Source of the DNA: Nitrospirales bacterium
GTDB lineage: Bacteria > Nitrospirota > Nitrospiria > Nitrospirales > UBA8639
Assembly: GCA_031315865.1 (NCBI GenBank)
Contig: JALDRJ010000002.1
Span: 62,001 to 126,000, forward strand
Reading direction: 5' to 3'
Length of the DNA: 64,000 nt
Shown piece after piece: positions 43,975-51,908 of this stretch (position 1 is the stretch's first letter; each line of letters begins with the position of its first letter). Position numbers and translations under genes: made by a program. The notes under the pieces were generated by a model. The model was given only the letters and a program-made list of their open reading frames with translations, was not told the origin of the DNA and ran no database searches.

Positions 43975-45402
43975 CTACAAGTCGCATTGCTGTTGACACA
44001 CCTTGAGCTGATCCTCCAAGAAGGTGCGTATGCGGTGAAGATGCTCCGGTGAAGATGCCTCAAATCGCAAAACCAGAGCCGGCTGCGTGTTAGAAGCACG
44101 GATCAAGCCCCAGCCTTGATCGAACGTCACGCGAATCCCATCGATGGTAATGAGATCTCGAATATTCACGGGGGATTCATCTGAACCCCCTTGCCGCGCG
44201 AGCGCTTGCAAACGTTCAGTCACGCGATCGACTAACTGAAACTTGGTTTCATCAGGACAATCCACACGAATTTCAGGAGTCACTGACGTTTGAGGAACAT
44301 CTGCCAAGAGACTCGAAAGAGACTGCTTGGTCTTGGTCAGAATTTCTATCAATCGGCAAGAGGCATAAATCGCATCATCGTACCCAAAATACCGATCGGC
44401 GAAAAACATATGCCCCGACATTTCTCCTGCAAGCGCGGCGTTTTCTTCCTTCATTTTCGCCTTGATCACCGAATGGCCGGTTTTCCACATAATCCCTCGA
44501 CCACCACGCTCTGCAATGTCGTCGTATAAGAGTTGGGAGGCTTTGACTTCAGAGATAAACGTGCTGCCGGGTTTTGACTTGAGAACATCCCGCGCAAAGA
44601 GCATGAGCAACCGATCCCCCCAGAGGATGTTTCCCTGTTCGTCAATCGCGCCGATTCGATCGGCGTCTCCGTCATACCCGATCCCCACATCGGCGCCATG
44701 ATCTTTGACCGCCTTGATTAAATCCTGAAGGTTGTCGACGACAGTGGGGTCAGGATGATGGTTGGGAAATTTTCCGTCCAACTCACAATACAGTCCCGTC
44801 ACGGTACACCCTAATTGTTCCAACGCGTCCTTGGCCACCAACGAAGCCGCCCCATTGCCGCAATCGATCACGACATGAACGCCACGTCCATCCAATGACG
44901 CAAAACTTTTTTGCAGATAGGCTAAGTAATCCGGGATGATCGGCGAATCGAGAACGGTACCACGTCCCTCTGAATAGTTCTCTGTTTCTATGATCTCTCG
45001 TAGACGTTGGATATTCGAACCGTAGAGCGCTTCTTTCCCCATGCACATCTTAAAGCCATTGTATTCGGACGCATTATGACTGCCCGTGATCATGATGCCT
45101 CCGTCGACTTCTCTGTTGAACAATGAAAAATAGAGAAGAGGGGTCGCACAGATGCCAATGTCGACGACGTTGACTCCCCCATCGGTCAGCCCTTTGACGA
45201 GGCGGTCTCGCAATTCAGGCGACGTCAGACGACCATCCCGGCCCACGGCCACGGCGCGAACGCCTTGTTGTCGCCCCAGGCTCGCGTAGGCCCGCCCGAC
45301 GGACTCGGCTATGTCCACCGTCAGGTCCTCCCCGACCACTCCACGAATGTCGTACTCTCGGAATATTCGCTGATTGACCGTCTTACCGTTCACGACGTTC
45401 AT
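43975..45402 (-). CDS. manB: Phosphomannomutase/phosphoglucomutase
   Basis: The 475-residue alpha-D-phosphohexomutase interconverts hexose-6- and hexose-1-phosphates. Domain 1 has GGIMITGSHNASEYNGFKM with the phosphoserine. Domain 2 has DVGIGYDGDADRIGAID (metal loop). Domain 3 has AGEMSGHMFFADRYFGYDD (sugar-binding). Domain 4 ends with WGLIRASNTQPALVLRFEA. It overlaps manC by 4 bp, which points to mannose-1-phosphate for GDP-mannose. PGM activity would also supply glucose-1-phosphate to glgC. Confidence 0.94.
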   Translation of the reverse strand: MNVVNGKTVNQRIFREYDIRGVVGEDLTVDIAESVGRAYASLGRQQGVRAVAVGRDGRLTSPELRDRLVKGLTDGGVNVVDIGICATPLLYFSLFNREVDGGIMITGSHNASEYNGFKMCMGKEALYGSNIQRLREIIETENYSEGRGTVLDSPIIPDYLAYLQKSFASLDGRGVHVVIDCGNGAASLVAKDALEQLGCTVTGLYCELDGKFPNHHPDPTVVDNLQDLIKAVKDHGADVGIGYDGDADRIGAIDEQGNILWGDRLLMLFARDVLKSKPGSTFISEVKASQLLYDDIAERGGRGIMWKTGHSVIKAKMKEENAALAGEMSGHMFFADRYFGYDDAIYASCRLIEILTKTKQSLSSLLADVPQTSVTPEIRVDCPDETKFQLVDRVTERLQALARQGGSDESPVNIRDLITIDGIRVTFDQGWGLIRASNTQPALVLRFEASSPEHLHRIRTFLEDQLKVCQQQCDL

Positions 45403-46844
45403 TTCATGTCTCCTCTTCCAAAATCATCCTGAAAACGAACGATATCATCCTCTCCCAAATACTGGCCGTTTTGCACCTCGATAATCTCCAGAATGGCTTT
45501 CCCGGGGTTTTCTAACCGGTGAGGAGTTTCAACGGGAATTCCCGTACTTTGTCCGGCACGGAGATCATACACGTCCTCTCCCCGAGTCACGCGCGCGCGC
45601 CCAGTGATTACGACCCAGTGTTCACTTCTCTTATGATGAAGTTGCAACGAAAGCCGTTTCCCCGGGTTGACGGTAATACGTTTCACTTTATACCCAGGTG
45701 CTTCTTCCAGAACCGTATAAGCACCCCATGGCCGCATCACTGTGACATGCTCCAGATGTTCTGGAGCATCACGTTTCTTCAATTCCTCTACGACTTTTTT
45801 GACATCTTGGGCCCGGGATTTTGGACAAACCAACGTCGCGTCCGGCGTATCGACCACCACCATATCCGACAATCCGATCGTCGCAACCACACGCCGGTCT
45901 GCGAATAACACCGAATTGGTACTACCCATGTCCATGATATTTCCATTCAGCACATTGCCGGATTTTGTGCGTGGCGCGACCTCCTCGAGACTGCCCCAAC
46001 TTCCGACGTCGGACCACCCAAACTCGACTGGAATGACGGCAGAGCGGGACGAATGCTCCATCACGCCATGATCAATGGAGATGGATTCCAGCCGATGATA
46101 CTGCCGGGCAATGTCAACTTTGGGCGCGCCTTCATGCATCATGGATTCAACCCGTTTCAACCCCTTCACGAGGGATGGTTTCTGCTGCTGAAGCTCATCA
46201 AGCAGGGTGGAAGCCTTCCACATGAACATCCCGCTATTCCAGAAGAAATTTCCAGATCGCACATAGCGTTGCGCGGTGGATAAATGAGGTTTCTCGACGA
46301 AACGAGCCACGCGATAGCCGGTTAGTTTTCCCCGGCTTCCCACACGTGAACGTCGTTGAGGCTGGATATACCCATAGCCTGTCTCAGGCCGCGAAGGTTT
46401 GATCCCGAAGGTCACCAGGTTCCCTTCCGCAGCCAATTGAGCCCCCAGATTCACAGCTTGTTGAAATTTGGCTGGTTGAGTAATCACATGGTCGGCTGGC
46501 AGCACAATCATCACCCCATCGGGATCACGCCGGAGCAGTCGAAGCGCGGCCAGACCGATAGCGGGTGCAGTGTTGCGTCCTTTCGGCTCAGCGATCAGAT
46601 TCGCTGACAAGGCGTCTTTCCACTCGACTAACTGTAAGAGGATCGACTCGGCTTGTGTCTCATTGGTTACCACCATGATACGATCCGCGGTCATGAAACG
46701 GAGCAGCCGTCTCACCGTTTGCTGAATGAGAGTCTCTTCCCCCATAATGCGCAACAGTTGCTTCGGAAAGCGTTCCCGACTCAGCGGCCAAAACCGTGTA
46801 CCGCTGCCTCCCGCCAAGATGACTCCGTAAACTTTCCTATTCAT
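45399..46844 (-). CDS. manC: Mannose-1-P guanylyltransferase / mannose-6-P isomerase (type II)
   Basis: The 481-residue bifunctional protein has an N-terminal GDP-mannose pyrophosphorylase (about 1-290; ILAGGSGTRFWPLSRERFPK, IVLPADHVI, FVEKP and FGWSDVGSW). A C-terminal cupin isomerase covers about 345-470 (PWGAYTVLEEAPGYKVKRI, LQLHHKRSEHWVV). It makes GDP-mannose for envelope polysaccharide. It is coupled to manB by ATGA overlap. It gives a useful intact comparison for the degenerate relative at 15376. Confidence 0.96.
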   Translation of the reverse strand: MNRKVYGVILAGGSGTRFWPLSRERFPKQLLRIMGEETLIQQTVRRLLRFMTADRIMVVTNETQAESILLQLVEWKDALSANLIAEPKGRNTAPAIGLAALRLLRRDPDGVMIVLPADHVITQPAKFQQAVNLGAQLAAEGNLVTFGIKPSRPETGYGYIQPQRRSRVGSRGKLTGYRVARFVEKPHLSTAQRYVRSGNFFWNSGMFMWKASTLLDELQQQKPSLVKGLKRVESMMHEGAPKVDIARQYHRLESISIDHGVMEHSSRSAVIPVEFGWSDVGSWGSLEEVAPRTKSGNVLNGNIMDMGSTNSVLFADRRVVATIGLSDMVVVDTPDATLVCPKSRAQDVKKVVEELKKRDAPEHLEHVTVMRPWGAYTVLEEAPGYKVKRITVNPGKRLSLQLHHKRSEHWVVITGRARVTRGEDVYDLRAGQSTGIPVETPHRLENPGKAILEIIEVQNGQYLGEDDIVRFQDDFGRGDMK

Positions 46845-46950
46845 CGGCTCATACCTTTTATCATGATTCCAAGAGATTGCGAGGTGGTTTCTCTATGGGC
46901 TTTCTCGGCGAACCGGGCGAAAGTATTGAGGTTTACTCCGTAGAACACGA

Positions 46951-47505
46951 CTACTGAAAAAGAGGCTGCGCACCCCGAGCCGCTAAGATGAGATCGGAAA
47001 CTTCCCGAACCGCCCCTTCGCCTCCCTTCTGTCGACAGATATAATGGACCGCCTGACGAACAGGCATCATACAGTCGGCAGGCGCTCCGGCAAATCCCAC
47101 GGCTCGCAACGCTTGCAGATCATTCACATCGTCGCCCATGTAGGCGATCTCATTCAGAGAAATTTTATACTTGGTAGCCAACGCCTGCAGAACGGATAAC
47201 TTATCCCGTATCCCCTGATGGACTTCAGGAATGCCAAGTTTTTTGGCCCGCCGTTTAACGATGTTCGTCCGTTCCATCGTCACGATCGCGGTCAGGATCC
47301 CTTCAGCCTGCAACATCTTAATTCCCATGCCATCACGTGTCTGAAACTTTTTCAACTCTTCACCCGATTCTCCGTAATACATCCCGCCATCCGTCAAGAC
47401 ACCATCGACGTCGAGAGCGATCAAACGAATGCCACGCAACACTTTTTTTCGTTGTGCAACCGTGAGTTTTTTTTTAGATCGTTGACGAGAAGATGGCATT
47501 GGCAC
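46951..47505 (-). CDS. kdsC: KdsC-type HAD phosphatase (KDO-8-phosphate phosphatase)
   Basis: The 184-residue C0-type HAD enzyme has ALDVDGVLTDGGMYYG (nucleophile Asp), IVTMERTNIVKRRAKKL (motif II/III region) and IAYMGDDVNDLQAL (metal site). It begins with a very basic stretch (SRQRSKKK). KdsC releases KDO for lipopolysaccharide core; close relatives act on acylneuraminate precursors. It lies 106 bp upstream of manC on the same strand, in line with an envelope-sugar group. Confidence 0.88.
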   Translation of the reverse strand: MPMPSSRQRSKKKLTVAQRKKVLRGIRLIALDVDGVLTDGGMYYGESGEELKKFQTRDGMGIKMLQAEGILTAIVTMERTNIVKRRAKKLGIPEVHQGIRDKLSVLQALATKYKISLNEIAYMGDDVNDLQALRAVGFAGAPADCMMPVRQAVHYICRQKGGEGAVREVSDLILAARGAQPLFQ

Positions 47506-47877
47506 GAATCATGTCCAAATTAGGTATGGGTTGAGAGTCGGAGATAGTCGACGCATACATCACGTACACAACACGAACGATGATGCATAGGTCTCGCGTC
47601 AGGGCCAACTTTAGCAGCGTGATCGAGTCTTGCCAAGAGGCAAATCCTCACCCTCAAAAGTGATAATGGGAAATAAAAAGAAACGGAAGACGCACTTCAA
47701 GGTTTCTCCAATGAGAAATGGATGATATGATGGTCAAAGCTTCAATCAGAATTCGCTGAGGCGATGTCTTGTTACCGAATACGAAATTCTGACTGATTAC
47801 CGATGTCCGTCCTTAGAAAAACCTTTTCGATCGAGGGCAATCTCCACGCAGAAACACGTTCCAACGATCATTCTTTC
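47506..47877. other. Divergent spacer between kdsC and a lipoprotein gene
   Basis: About 370 bp without a supported gene; a forward frame from 47803 reads into the lipoprotein gene. I see no strong hairpin, repeat or recognisable promoter here. Confidence 0.4.
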
Positions 47878-48384
47878 ATGGCCAAACTCGCCCTTTCCAC
47901 TCTACTGCTTGGAACGTTGCTCATCTTGACGAGCTGTTCTTCACGAGAGTCACGAGGTGACTTTGACACATTGTTATGCTGGCTCCGTCCTTCTTGCCTG
48001 CCCTCTCAACAGTCTTCATCACCCCCCCAGCCCCCTCCACCACCACCGAAGTCTTTGCCTTCCAAGCAGGCGGCACCACCGAAACTCACGCCTCCCTGTC
48101 AAACGACATTGACCACGACGGTCACAGCAACAGCCCCCTCCGTCACCATCTCCTACGTCGAACCCACCACGCAGGCCAATGGCAACCCGCTCAAGAATCT
48201 GGCAAAAACGACGATCTATCACAATAACGGGGATGGTTATAAAAAAACCAAAGATGTGCCGGCTTCCAGTCCCGAGGGGGGAGGGACAGTCACGGAAACA
48301 CTCTCCTTCACGATTGCTCCGGGAAAATCGATTGAAACGACCATTTGCGTCACAGCCACCAACAGCTCCGGTCAAGAAGGGTAA
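47878..48384 (+). CDS. Small proline-rich lipoprotein
   Basis: The 168-residue protein starts MAKLALSTLLLGTLLILTSC, a lipoprotein signal with lipobox LTSC (Cys 20). A proline/serine-rich spacer follows (about 48-72, with a run of seven prolines). A beta-rich domain of about 90 residues then resembles a Fn3/Ig-like fold (TTTVTATAPSVTISYVEP). It is probably anchored in the outer membrane with the domain in the periplasm or outside. The frame upstream to 47803 lacks a Shine-Dalgarno; the signal peptide decides the start. Function unknown. It precedes the MinD-like gene by about 50 bp. Confidence 0.65.
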   Translation: MAKLALSTLLLGTLLILTSCSSRESRGDFDTLLCWLRPSCLPSQQSSSPPQPPPPPPKSLPSKQAAPPKLTPPCQTTLTTTVTATAPSVTISYVEPTTQANGNPLKNLAKTTIYHNNGDGYKKTKDVPASSPEGGGTVTETLSFTIAPGKSIETTICVTATNSSGQEG

Positions 48385-48435
48385 GACCGGTTCACAGCCC
48401 TGCTTTCTGCTGATCCGTTGAGAAACAGCGAACCC

Positions 48436-49356
48436 ATGACACACAGACCCACGGTTATCTCCATAGCATCAGGAAAAGGCGGAGTTGGCAAGAGCGTGAT
48501 TTCGAGTAATCTGGCGCTGCAGTTCTCCCGACAGGGAAAGAAAGTGGTCCTGATAGACCTCGATATTGGAGGGGCCAACTTGCACGTCCTGTTCGGCAAT
48601 CTTTCGCCTACCCGAACCCTTTCCGATTTCCTCGAACGTCGTGTCGAGACGTTAGGCTGCCTCGTTCACCCGATATCTTGGGCGCCGGGTCTCGGGTATA
48701 TTCCCGGCACGGAGAACACGTTAGTGGCCGGCAATCTCTTGCATTCCAAAAAACTCCGGCTTTTGCGTCATATCAGAAACCTCGACGCCGACCTCGTGAT
48801 TCTCGACTGCGCTCCCGGCACCAGTTATCACACGCTGGACTTTTTTCTTTCGGCTGATTGGCATGTGGCGATCGCGACGCCCGATCCCACATCGGTCATC
48901 GAAGTGTATCGCTTCATTAAATTAGCTGCGATTCGAAAAGTGATTACCGAGTTATCCATACGCATACACGGGGAAGTTCGGCAAGCATTAGTCAATCGGG
49001 AATTTTCGAGTATTCAAGACGTGCTCAAGGCATTCGGTCAGACGGAAGGCTTGCAGAAAACCGAGGCCTTCGGCATTCTTCGCACGTTCGCCCCTTCTCT
49101 GATCGTGAATCGGATCAGCAAGAAATCGAAGTTTTCGACCGCCTCGCTACAACAAGTTCTTCTCAAATTCTTAGGGACGGATTTAGTCGTGTTGGGAGAA
49201 ATCCCTCAGGATTCACAAGTCGAAGACTCCGTCCGGGAATTTTTGCCGGTTCTGGACTTTGCGCCACATTCCCATGCTTCACTCGCCTTACGACAGACGT
49301 TCTACGCCCTTGAACAACGCCTTCCCAAACCGACGTATCTTGCGGCCTCAGCTTGA
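48436..49356 (+). CDS. Orphan MinD/ParA-like ATPase (FlhG-like)
   Basis: The 306-residue ATPase has a deviant Walker A motif SGKGGVGKSVISSNLA (about 12-27), VVLIDLDIGGANLH (A') and LVILDCAPGTSYHTLDFF (Walker B/switch II). It resembles the FlhG/YlxH or MRP-like branch. An inserted region (about 165-220) with ELSIRIHGEVRQALVNREF is typical of MinD relatives from delta-type bacteria. No flagellar, Min or chemosensory genes are adjacent. It may place an envelope or pilus complex. The ATG at 48436 is chosen over a TTG at 48418. Confidence 0.85.
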   Translation: MTHRPTVISIASGKGGVGKSVISSNLALQFSRQGKKVVLIDLDIGGANLHVLFGNLSPTRTLSDFLERRVETLGCLVHPISWAPGLGYIPGTENTLVAGNLLHSKKLRLLRHIRNLDADLVILDCAPGTSYHTLDFFLSADWHVAIATPDPTSVIEVYRFIKLAAIRKVITELSIRIHGEVRQALVNREFSSIQDVLKAFGQTEGLQKTEAFGILRTFAPSLIVNRISKKSKFSTASLQQVLLKFLGTDLVVLGEIPQDSQVEDSVREFLPVLDFAPHSHASLALRQTFYALEQRLPKPTYLAASA

Positions 49357-49391
49357 CTGAAAGCGACCGGCCGTGGAACACCGCACGTCCA

Positions 49392-49715
49392 TCACCTTAA
49401 CACCAACTCGTAACCGTTCATAACCATGCAATGATTGACTTCCATCCCGAAAGCCACCGTGTTTTTCAACCAGCCATTTTCTCTGCGCATATTCCTTTCC
49501 ACACACGTGCGGTAGGATTCTGCAGGATCTGGTTCCACCGACGATCTGGCCACCCAGGTTCCCTGAGAACAATGACCGTATGGATGACAAATTTGTTCAG
49601 CTCGCTCTCGCCCATAGTGCGGCGTGGCGTAACTGTTCCAGGCCTCCGCCACACATCCTGTTGTATTGATCACGATTCCCAGCAACACGACTGGCCACCA
49701 GTTCTCCGTAGACAT
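49392..49715 (-). CDS. Small cysteine-containing lipoprotein, unknown
   Basis: The 107-residue protein starts MSTENWWPVVLLGIVINTTGC, a lipoprotein signal with Cys 21. GGAGGG lies 6 nt before the ATG at 49715, which rules out the longer frame. The mature part has four further cysteines (QICHPYGHC, YRTCVERN, VNHCMVMNGYE) that could form two disulfides. The pattern of C...C and a C-terminal CM-x-GYE recalls small lipoproteins with a final CMxxxGY motif. It is convergent with the MinD-like gene, 35 bp apart. Confidence 0.7.
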   Translation of the reverse strand: MSTENWWPVVLLGIVINTTGCVAEAWNSYATPHYGRERAEQICHPYGHCSQGTWVARSSVEPDPAESYRTCVERNMRRENGWLKNTVAFGMEVNHCMVMNGYELVLR

Positions 49716-49804
49716 GGGCACCCTCCTTATGGAATCCGTTCTCTCAGCAATTTGCCCGTCTTCTATCCGTTTCAGTGATACCGAAACGATACAGCGCACC
49801 CTTA

Positions 49805-49824
49805 ATACGCCTTTATACGCCTTT
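49805..49824. repeat. Perfect 10-bp tandem duplication ATACGCCTTT
   Basis: Two identical copies lie back to back about 90 bp upstream of the lipoprotein gene. On the minus strand they read AAAGGCGTAT twice, giving TATAAA- and TATTAA-like boxes. The duplication could alter that gene's promoter. Confidence 0.5.
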
Positions 49825-49963
49825 GCTGTTCAAGATGTGATAGAAACATCTTGGCCAATAAGAGAAGTGTCGAATACTGTTTCGGCTATTTTGTGAAATC
49901 AAACAAGAAGAAAATGTTTTATACCAGCGAGGGACAGGAACAACACGCAATTCGCAGCAACGT

Positions 49964-50749
49964 TCAGATCTGTCCTTGAAGCCACGCCCAAGCCAATCCA
50001 AGGTATTCATGTGTCGCCAGTTCTGCCAGCCGTAATCCCGACGCCCCAGGCAGCCAGTACCATAGAGGAAACCCCTCGGGGACTCTCCAATGTCCGATGG
50101 GAGAAGGAATCGGAAAAAGATTATACTTGGCGAACAACTTCATGGCCCTTGGCATATGATAGGCCGATGTTACGAGCAGAAATGGTTGGTCTTTGACGAA
50201 GGCTGAAACAAAGCGAGGATGATCCTTCGTGTCTCGAGACTGCACCTCCAAAACCATATCGGATTTCTTGACACCATGAGACTGCGCCACGCGGCTGAGA
50301 ATCGTGGCTTCAGACACCGACTGCAATCCACTACCTCCCGTCAAAATCAGTTGACTACCTGGCAACAGACGATAGAGACGAATACCTTCCAAGAGTCGTT
50401 CCCGGGATGCCTTTGAAATTTGAAGAGGAGGAGGAAGCGTGGGATCTCCAGAAATTCCCCCGGCCAAGACCACGATCTGAGACACCGGAGGTTCTCCTGC
50501 AGACTCCAACCGTGTTTGAAGATGTGAAACATCGAGCGGCTTGTATTGAGATTCAAGCGTCTGAATGATCCGCCCGGAAACAGCCTGAATACTCAACAAC
50601 GTCAACAGCACAAAACCCACGCTCGCCAAGACTTTTCCCAGGAACTTTTTCCTGGTAAACCAGAGCAGCAACAGTCCCGCGCCAATGAGTCCTAGGCAGA
50701 CCGGCAGAGGGGCCAGCATTTCACCCACGATCTTCTTCATCAAGAACAT
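49964..50749 (-). CDS. ElyC/YdcF-type DUF218 envelope protein
   Basis: The 261-residue protein has two N-terminal membrane helices (about 13-32 and 38-57). A DUF218 domain (about 85-245) follows with IVVLAGGISGDP, GSQLILTGGSGLQ and LLVTSAYHMPRAMKLFAKY. The domain faces the periplasm in ElyC, which is needed for peptidoglycan synthesis at low temperature in E. coli. The ATG at 50749 has GAGG 5 nt upstream; a GTG at 50779 is possible. The AGG...TGGSG loop fits nucleotide- or phosphate-like binding. Confidence 0.85.
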   Translation of the reverse strand: MFLMKKIVGEMLAPLPVCLGLIGAGLLLLWFTRKKFLGKVLASVGFVLLTLLSIQAVSGRIIQTLESQYKPLDVSHLQTRLESAGEPPVSQIVVLAGGISGDPTLPPPLQISKASRERLLEGIRLYRLLPGSQLILTGGSGLQSVSEATILSRVAQSHGVKKSDMVLEVQSRDTKDHPRFVSAFVKDQPFLLVTSAYHMPRAMKLFAKYNLFPIPSPIGHWRVPEGFPLWYWLPGASGLRLAELATHEYLGLAWAWLQGQI

Positions 50750-51114
50750 CTCAACCTCGGTCAGGTAGTCCCTTACCACTCACTGGTTGTACGCGATTCA
50801 TCGAAGCAAAACCAGAAACCATCCTACCAATCTCTATGAACGAGCCTCTAGGTTCAGCGTCGAACAACCTGTCTTGCCTCGGACGAAATTCCCTTATTCA
50901 CCGATGGATTGTTTCCCTAAGATAAACAAATTAGGAACTTCTGACCAGGCATGAATCTCGAAGAAAATCTTTACGCAGACGATCGCGATGATACACATGC
51001 AGAAAGGAGGAAGAACGATTCCTGTTTTGAGAAAAATCCGGCAGATTGACCTTTGAAACTTTATTCAAACATCGCCCTTGACAGCATGCACCATAAAATG
51101 CAACCATTGGTTAC
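50750..51114. other. Divergent spacer upstream of the XRE-S24 repressor
   Basis: About 365 bp. It contains a 32-codon acidic forward ORF (50951-51049) without a good Shine-Dalgarno, which I do not accept. An interrupted inverted repeat TTTGAA/TTCAAA lies at about 51052-51069. The palindrome at the repressor start is listed separately. Confidence 0.4.
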
Positions 51115-51115
51115 A
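51099..51115. promoter_or_regulatory. 17-bp near-perfect palindrome at the repressor start codon
   Basis: TGCAACCATTGGTTACA is symmetric around its central T except for one pair (C at position 3, A at 15). It ends on the A of the ATG. Its size and symmetry fit a CI/LexA-type operator. Its place would let the repressor block its own transcription or translation start. A role in autoregulation is inference. Confidence 0.5.
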
Positions 51116-51657
51116 TGAAGCCTGACATGCTCAAGAAGATGCGAAAAAGTCTTGGCCTGACGCAACAGGAACTCGCGGACCGGCTTCAGACAACCCGCAC
51201 GACCATCGCTCGATATGAATGCGGGGACCGTCGCATTCCGGGAATGATCGAAGTGGCAATCGCACAACTGAACAATACCGTCCAGATTCCCATGGCCGGT
51301 CTCGTCGCGGCCGGAAACCCGATTGAACCAATCCCACAAACAGAGTTGGTTGAAATCCCGCATGCGATGCTGACGAACGAGAAAACATTCGCGCTTCGCG
51401 TCAAGGGCGAATCCATGAAAGATGATGGAATTCTCCCGAACGATCTGGTCATCATCCGCAAGCAAGATATGGCACGAAATGGTCAAACGGTCATTGCGCT
51501 TTTAAATAATGAAGCGACCATAAAAAAATACTATCGAAAAGAGAGTCAGATAGAACTGAGGCCTGCCAACGCAACAATGCAATCTATCTTCGTGAAACCC
51601 AGTGATGACTTCAAGCTCGAAGGAATCCTGATCGGCGTCATCCGTTATTGCGAATAA
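51115..51657 (+). CDS. XRE-S24 repressor (LexA/CI-like, self-cleaving)
   Basis: The 180-residue regulator has an N-terminal XRE helix-turn-helix (about 5-50, LGLTQQELADRLQTTRTTIARY) instead of the LexA winged helix. An S24 autoprotease domain follows (about 60-178). The cleavage site is Ala66-Gly67 in LVAAGNP, Ser100 is in KGESMKDDGI and Lys137 is in EATIKKYY, so the protease looks complete. Such proteins are inactivated through RecA-stimulated self-cleavage after DNA damage. No Shine-Dalgarno precedes the ATG; translation may be leaderless, or start at Met5. No phage genes adjoin it. Confidence 0.85.
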   Translation: MKPDMLKKMRKSLGLTQQELADRLQTTRTTIARYECGDRRIPGMIEVAIAQLNNTVQIPMAGLVAAGNPIEPIPQTELVEIPHAMLTNEKTFALRVKGESMKDDGILPNDLVIIRKQDMARNGQTVIALLNNEATIKKYYRKESQIELRPANATMQSIFVKPSDDFKLEGILIGVIRYCE

Positions 51658-51689
51658 CCATTTAATAAATATAAATGAAGGTAATATTT

Positions 51690-51836
51690 ATGGTACGCAC
51701 GTCCTCCTACAAGATGTCCCTCCGAACCTGGCTTAGACGAATGTGGAATCACTTGTTGCCTCGACCTCAGGCACGGGCCTTGCCACGGCCCAACATACGC
51801 CTGAAACACGTTCAACTGTCATTACCGTTTCAGTGA
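51690..51836 (+). CDS. Possible 48-residue very basic small protein
   Basis: An ORF of 48 codons begins at ATG 51690 with AAGG 8 nt upstream, 32 bp after the repressor. The peptide has ten Arg/Lys and no Asp or Glu, with segments MSLRTWLRRMWNHLLPRP and LPRPNIRLKHV. It could be an amphipathic membrane-active or nucleic-acid-binding peptide co-transcribed with the repressor. Small size makes chance a real alternative. Confidence 0.35.
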   Translation: MVRTSSYKMSLRTWLRRMWNHLLPRPQARALPRPNIRLKHVQLSLPFQ

Positions 51837-51908
51837 AAATGGAAAACCTCTGCATATGTAAGTCCAGGACGGTCCATGATGAACATCTCGATGCATCAAC
51901 ATGAAGAA

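Noticed and set aside
50951-51049. 32-codon acidic ORF upstream of the repressor
   Set aside because: Ribosome site is poorly placed and the length is within chance expectation.
51078-51099. Sigma-70 promoter TTGACA with TAAAAT before the repressor
   Set aside because: The spacing is only 10 bp, too short for a -35/-10 pair.
51115-51657. Prophage remnant signalled by the CI-like repressor
   Set aside because: Neighbours are ElyC-like and beta-barrel genes; no integrase, Cro, att repeat or structural phage gene is present.
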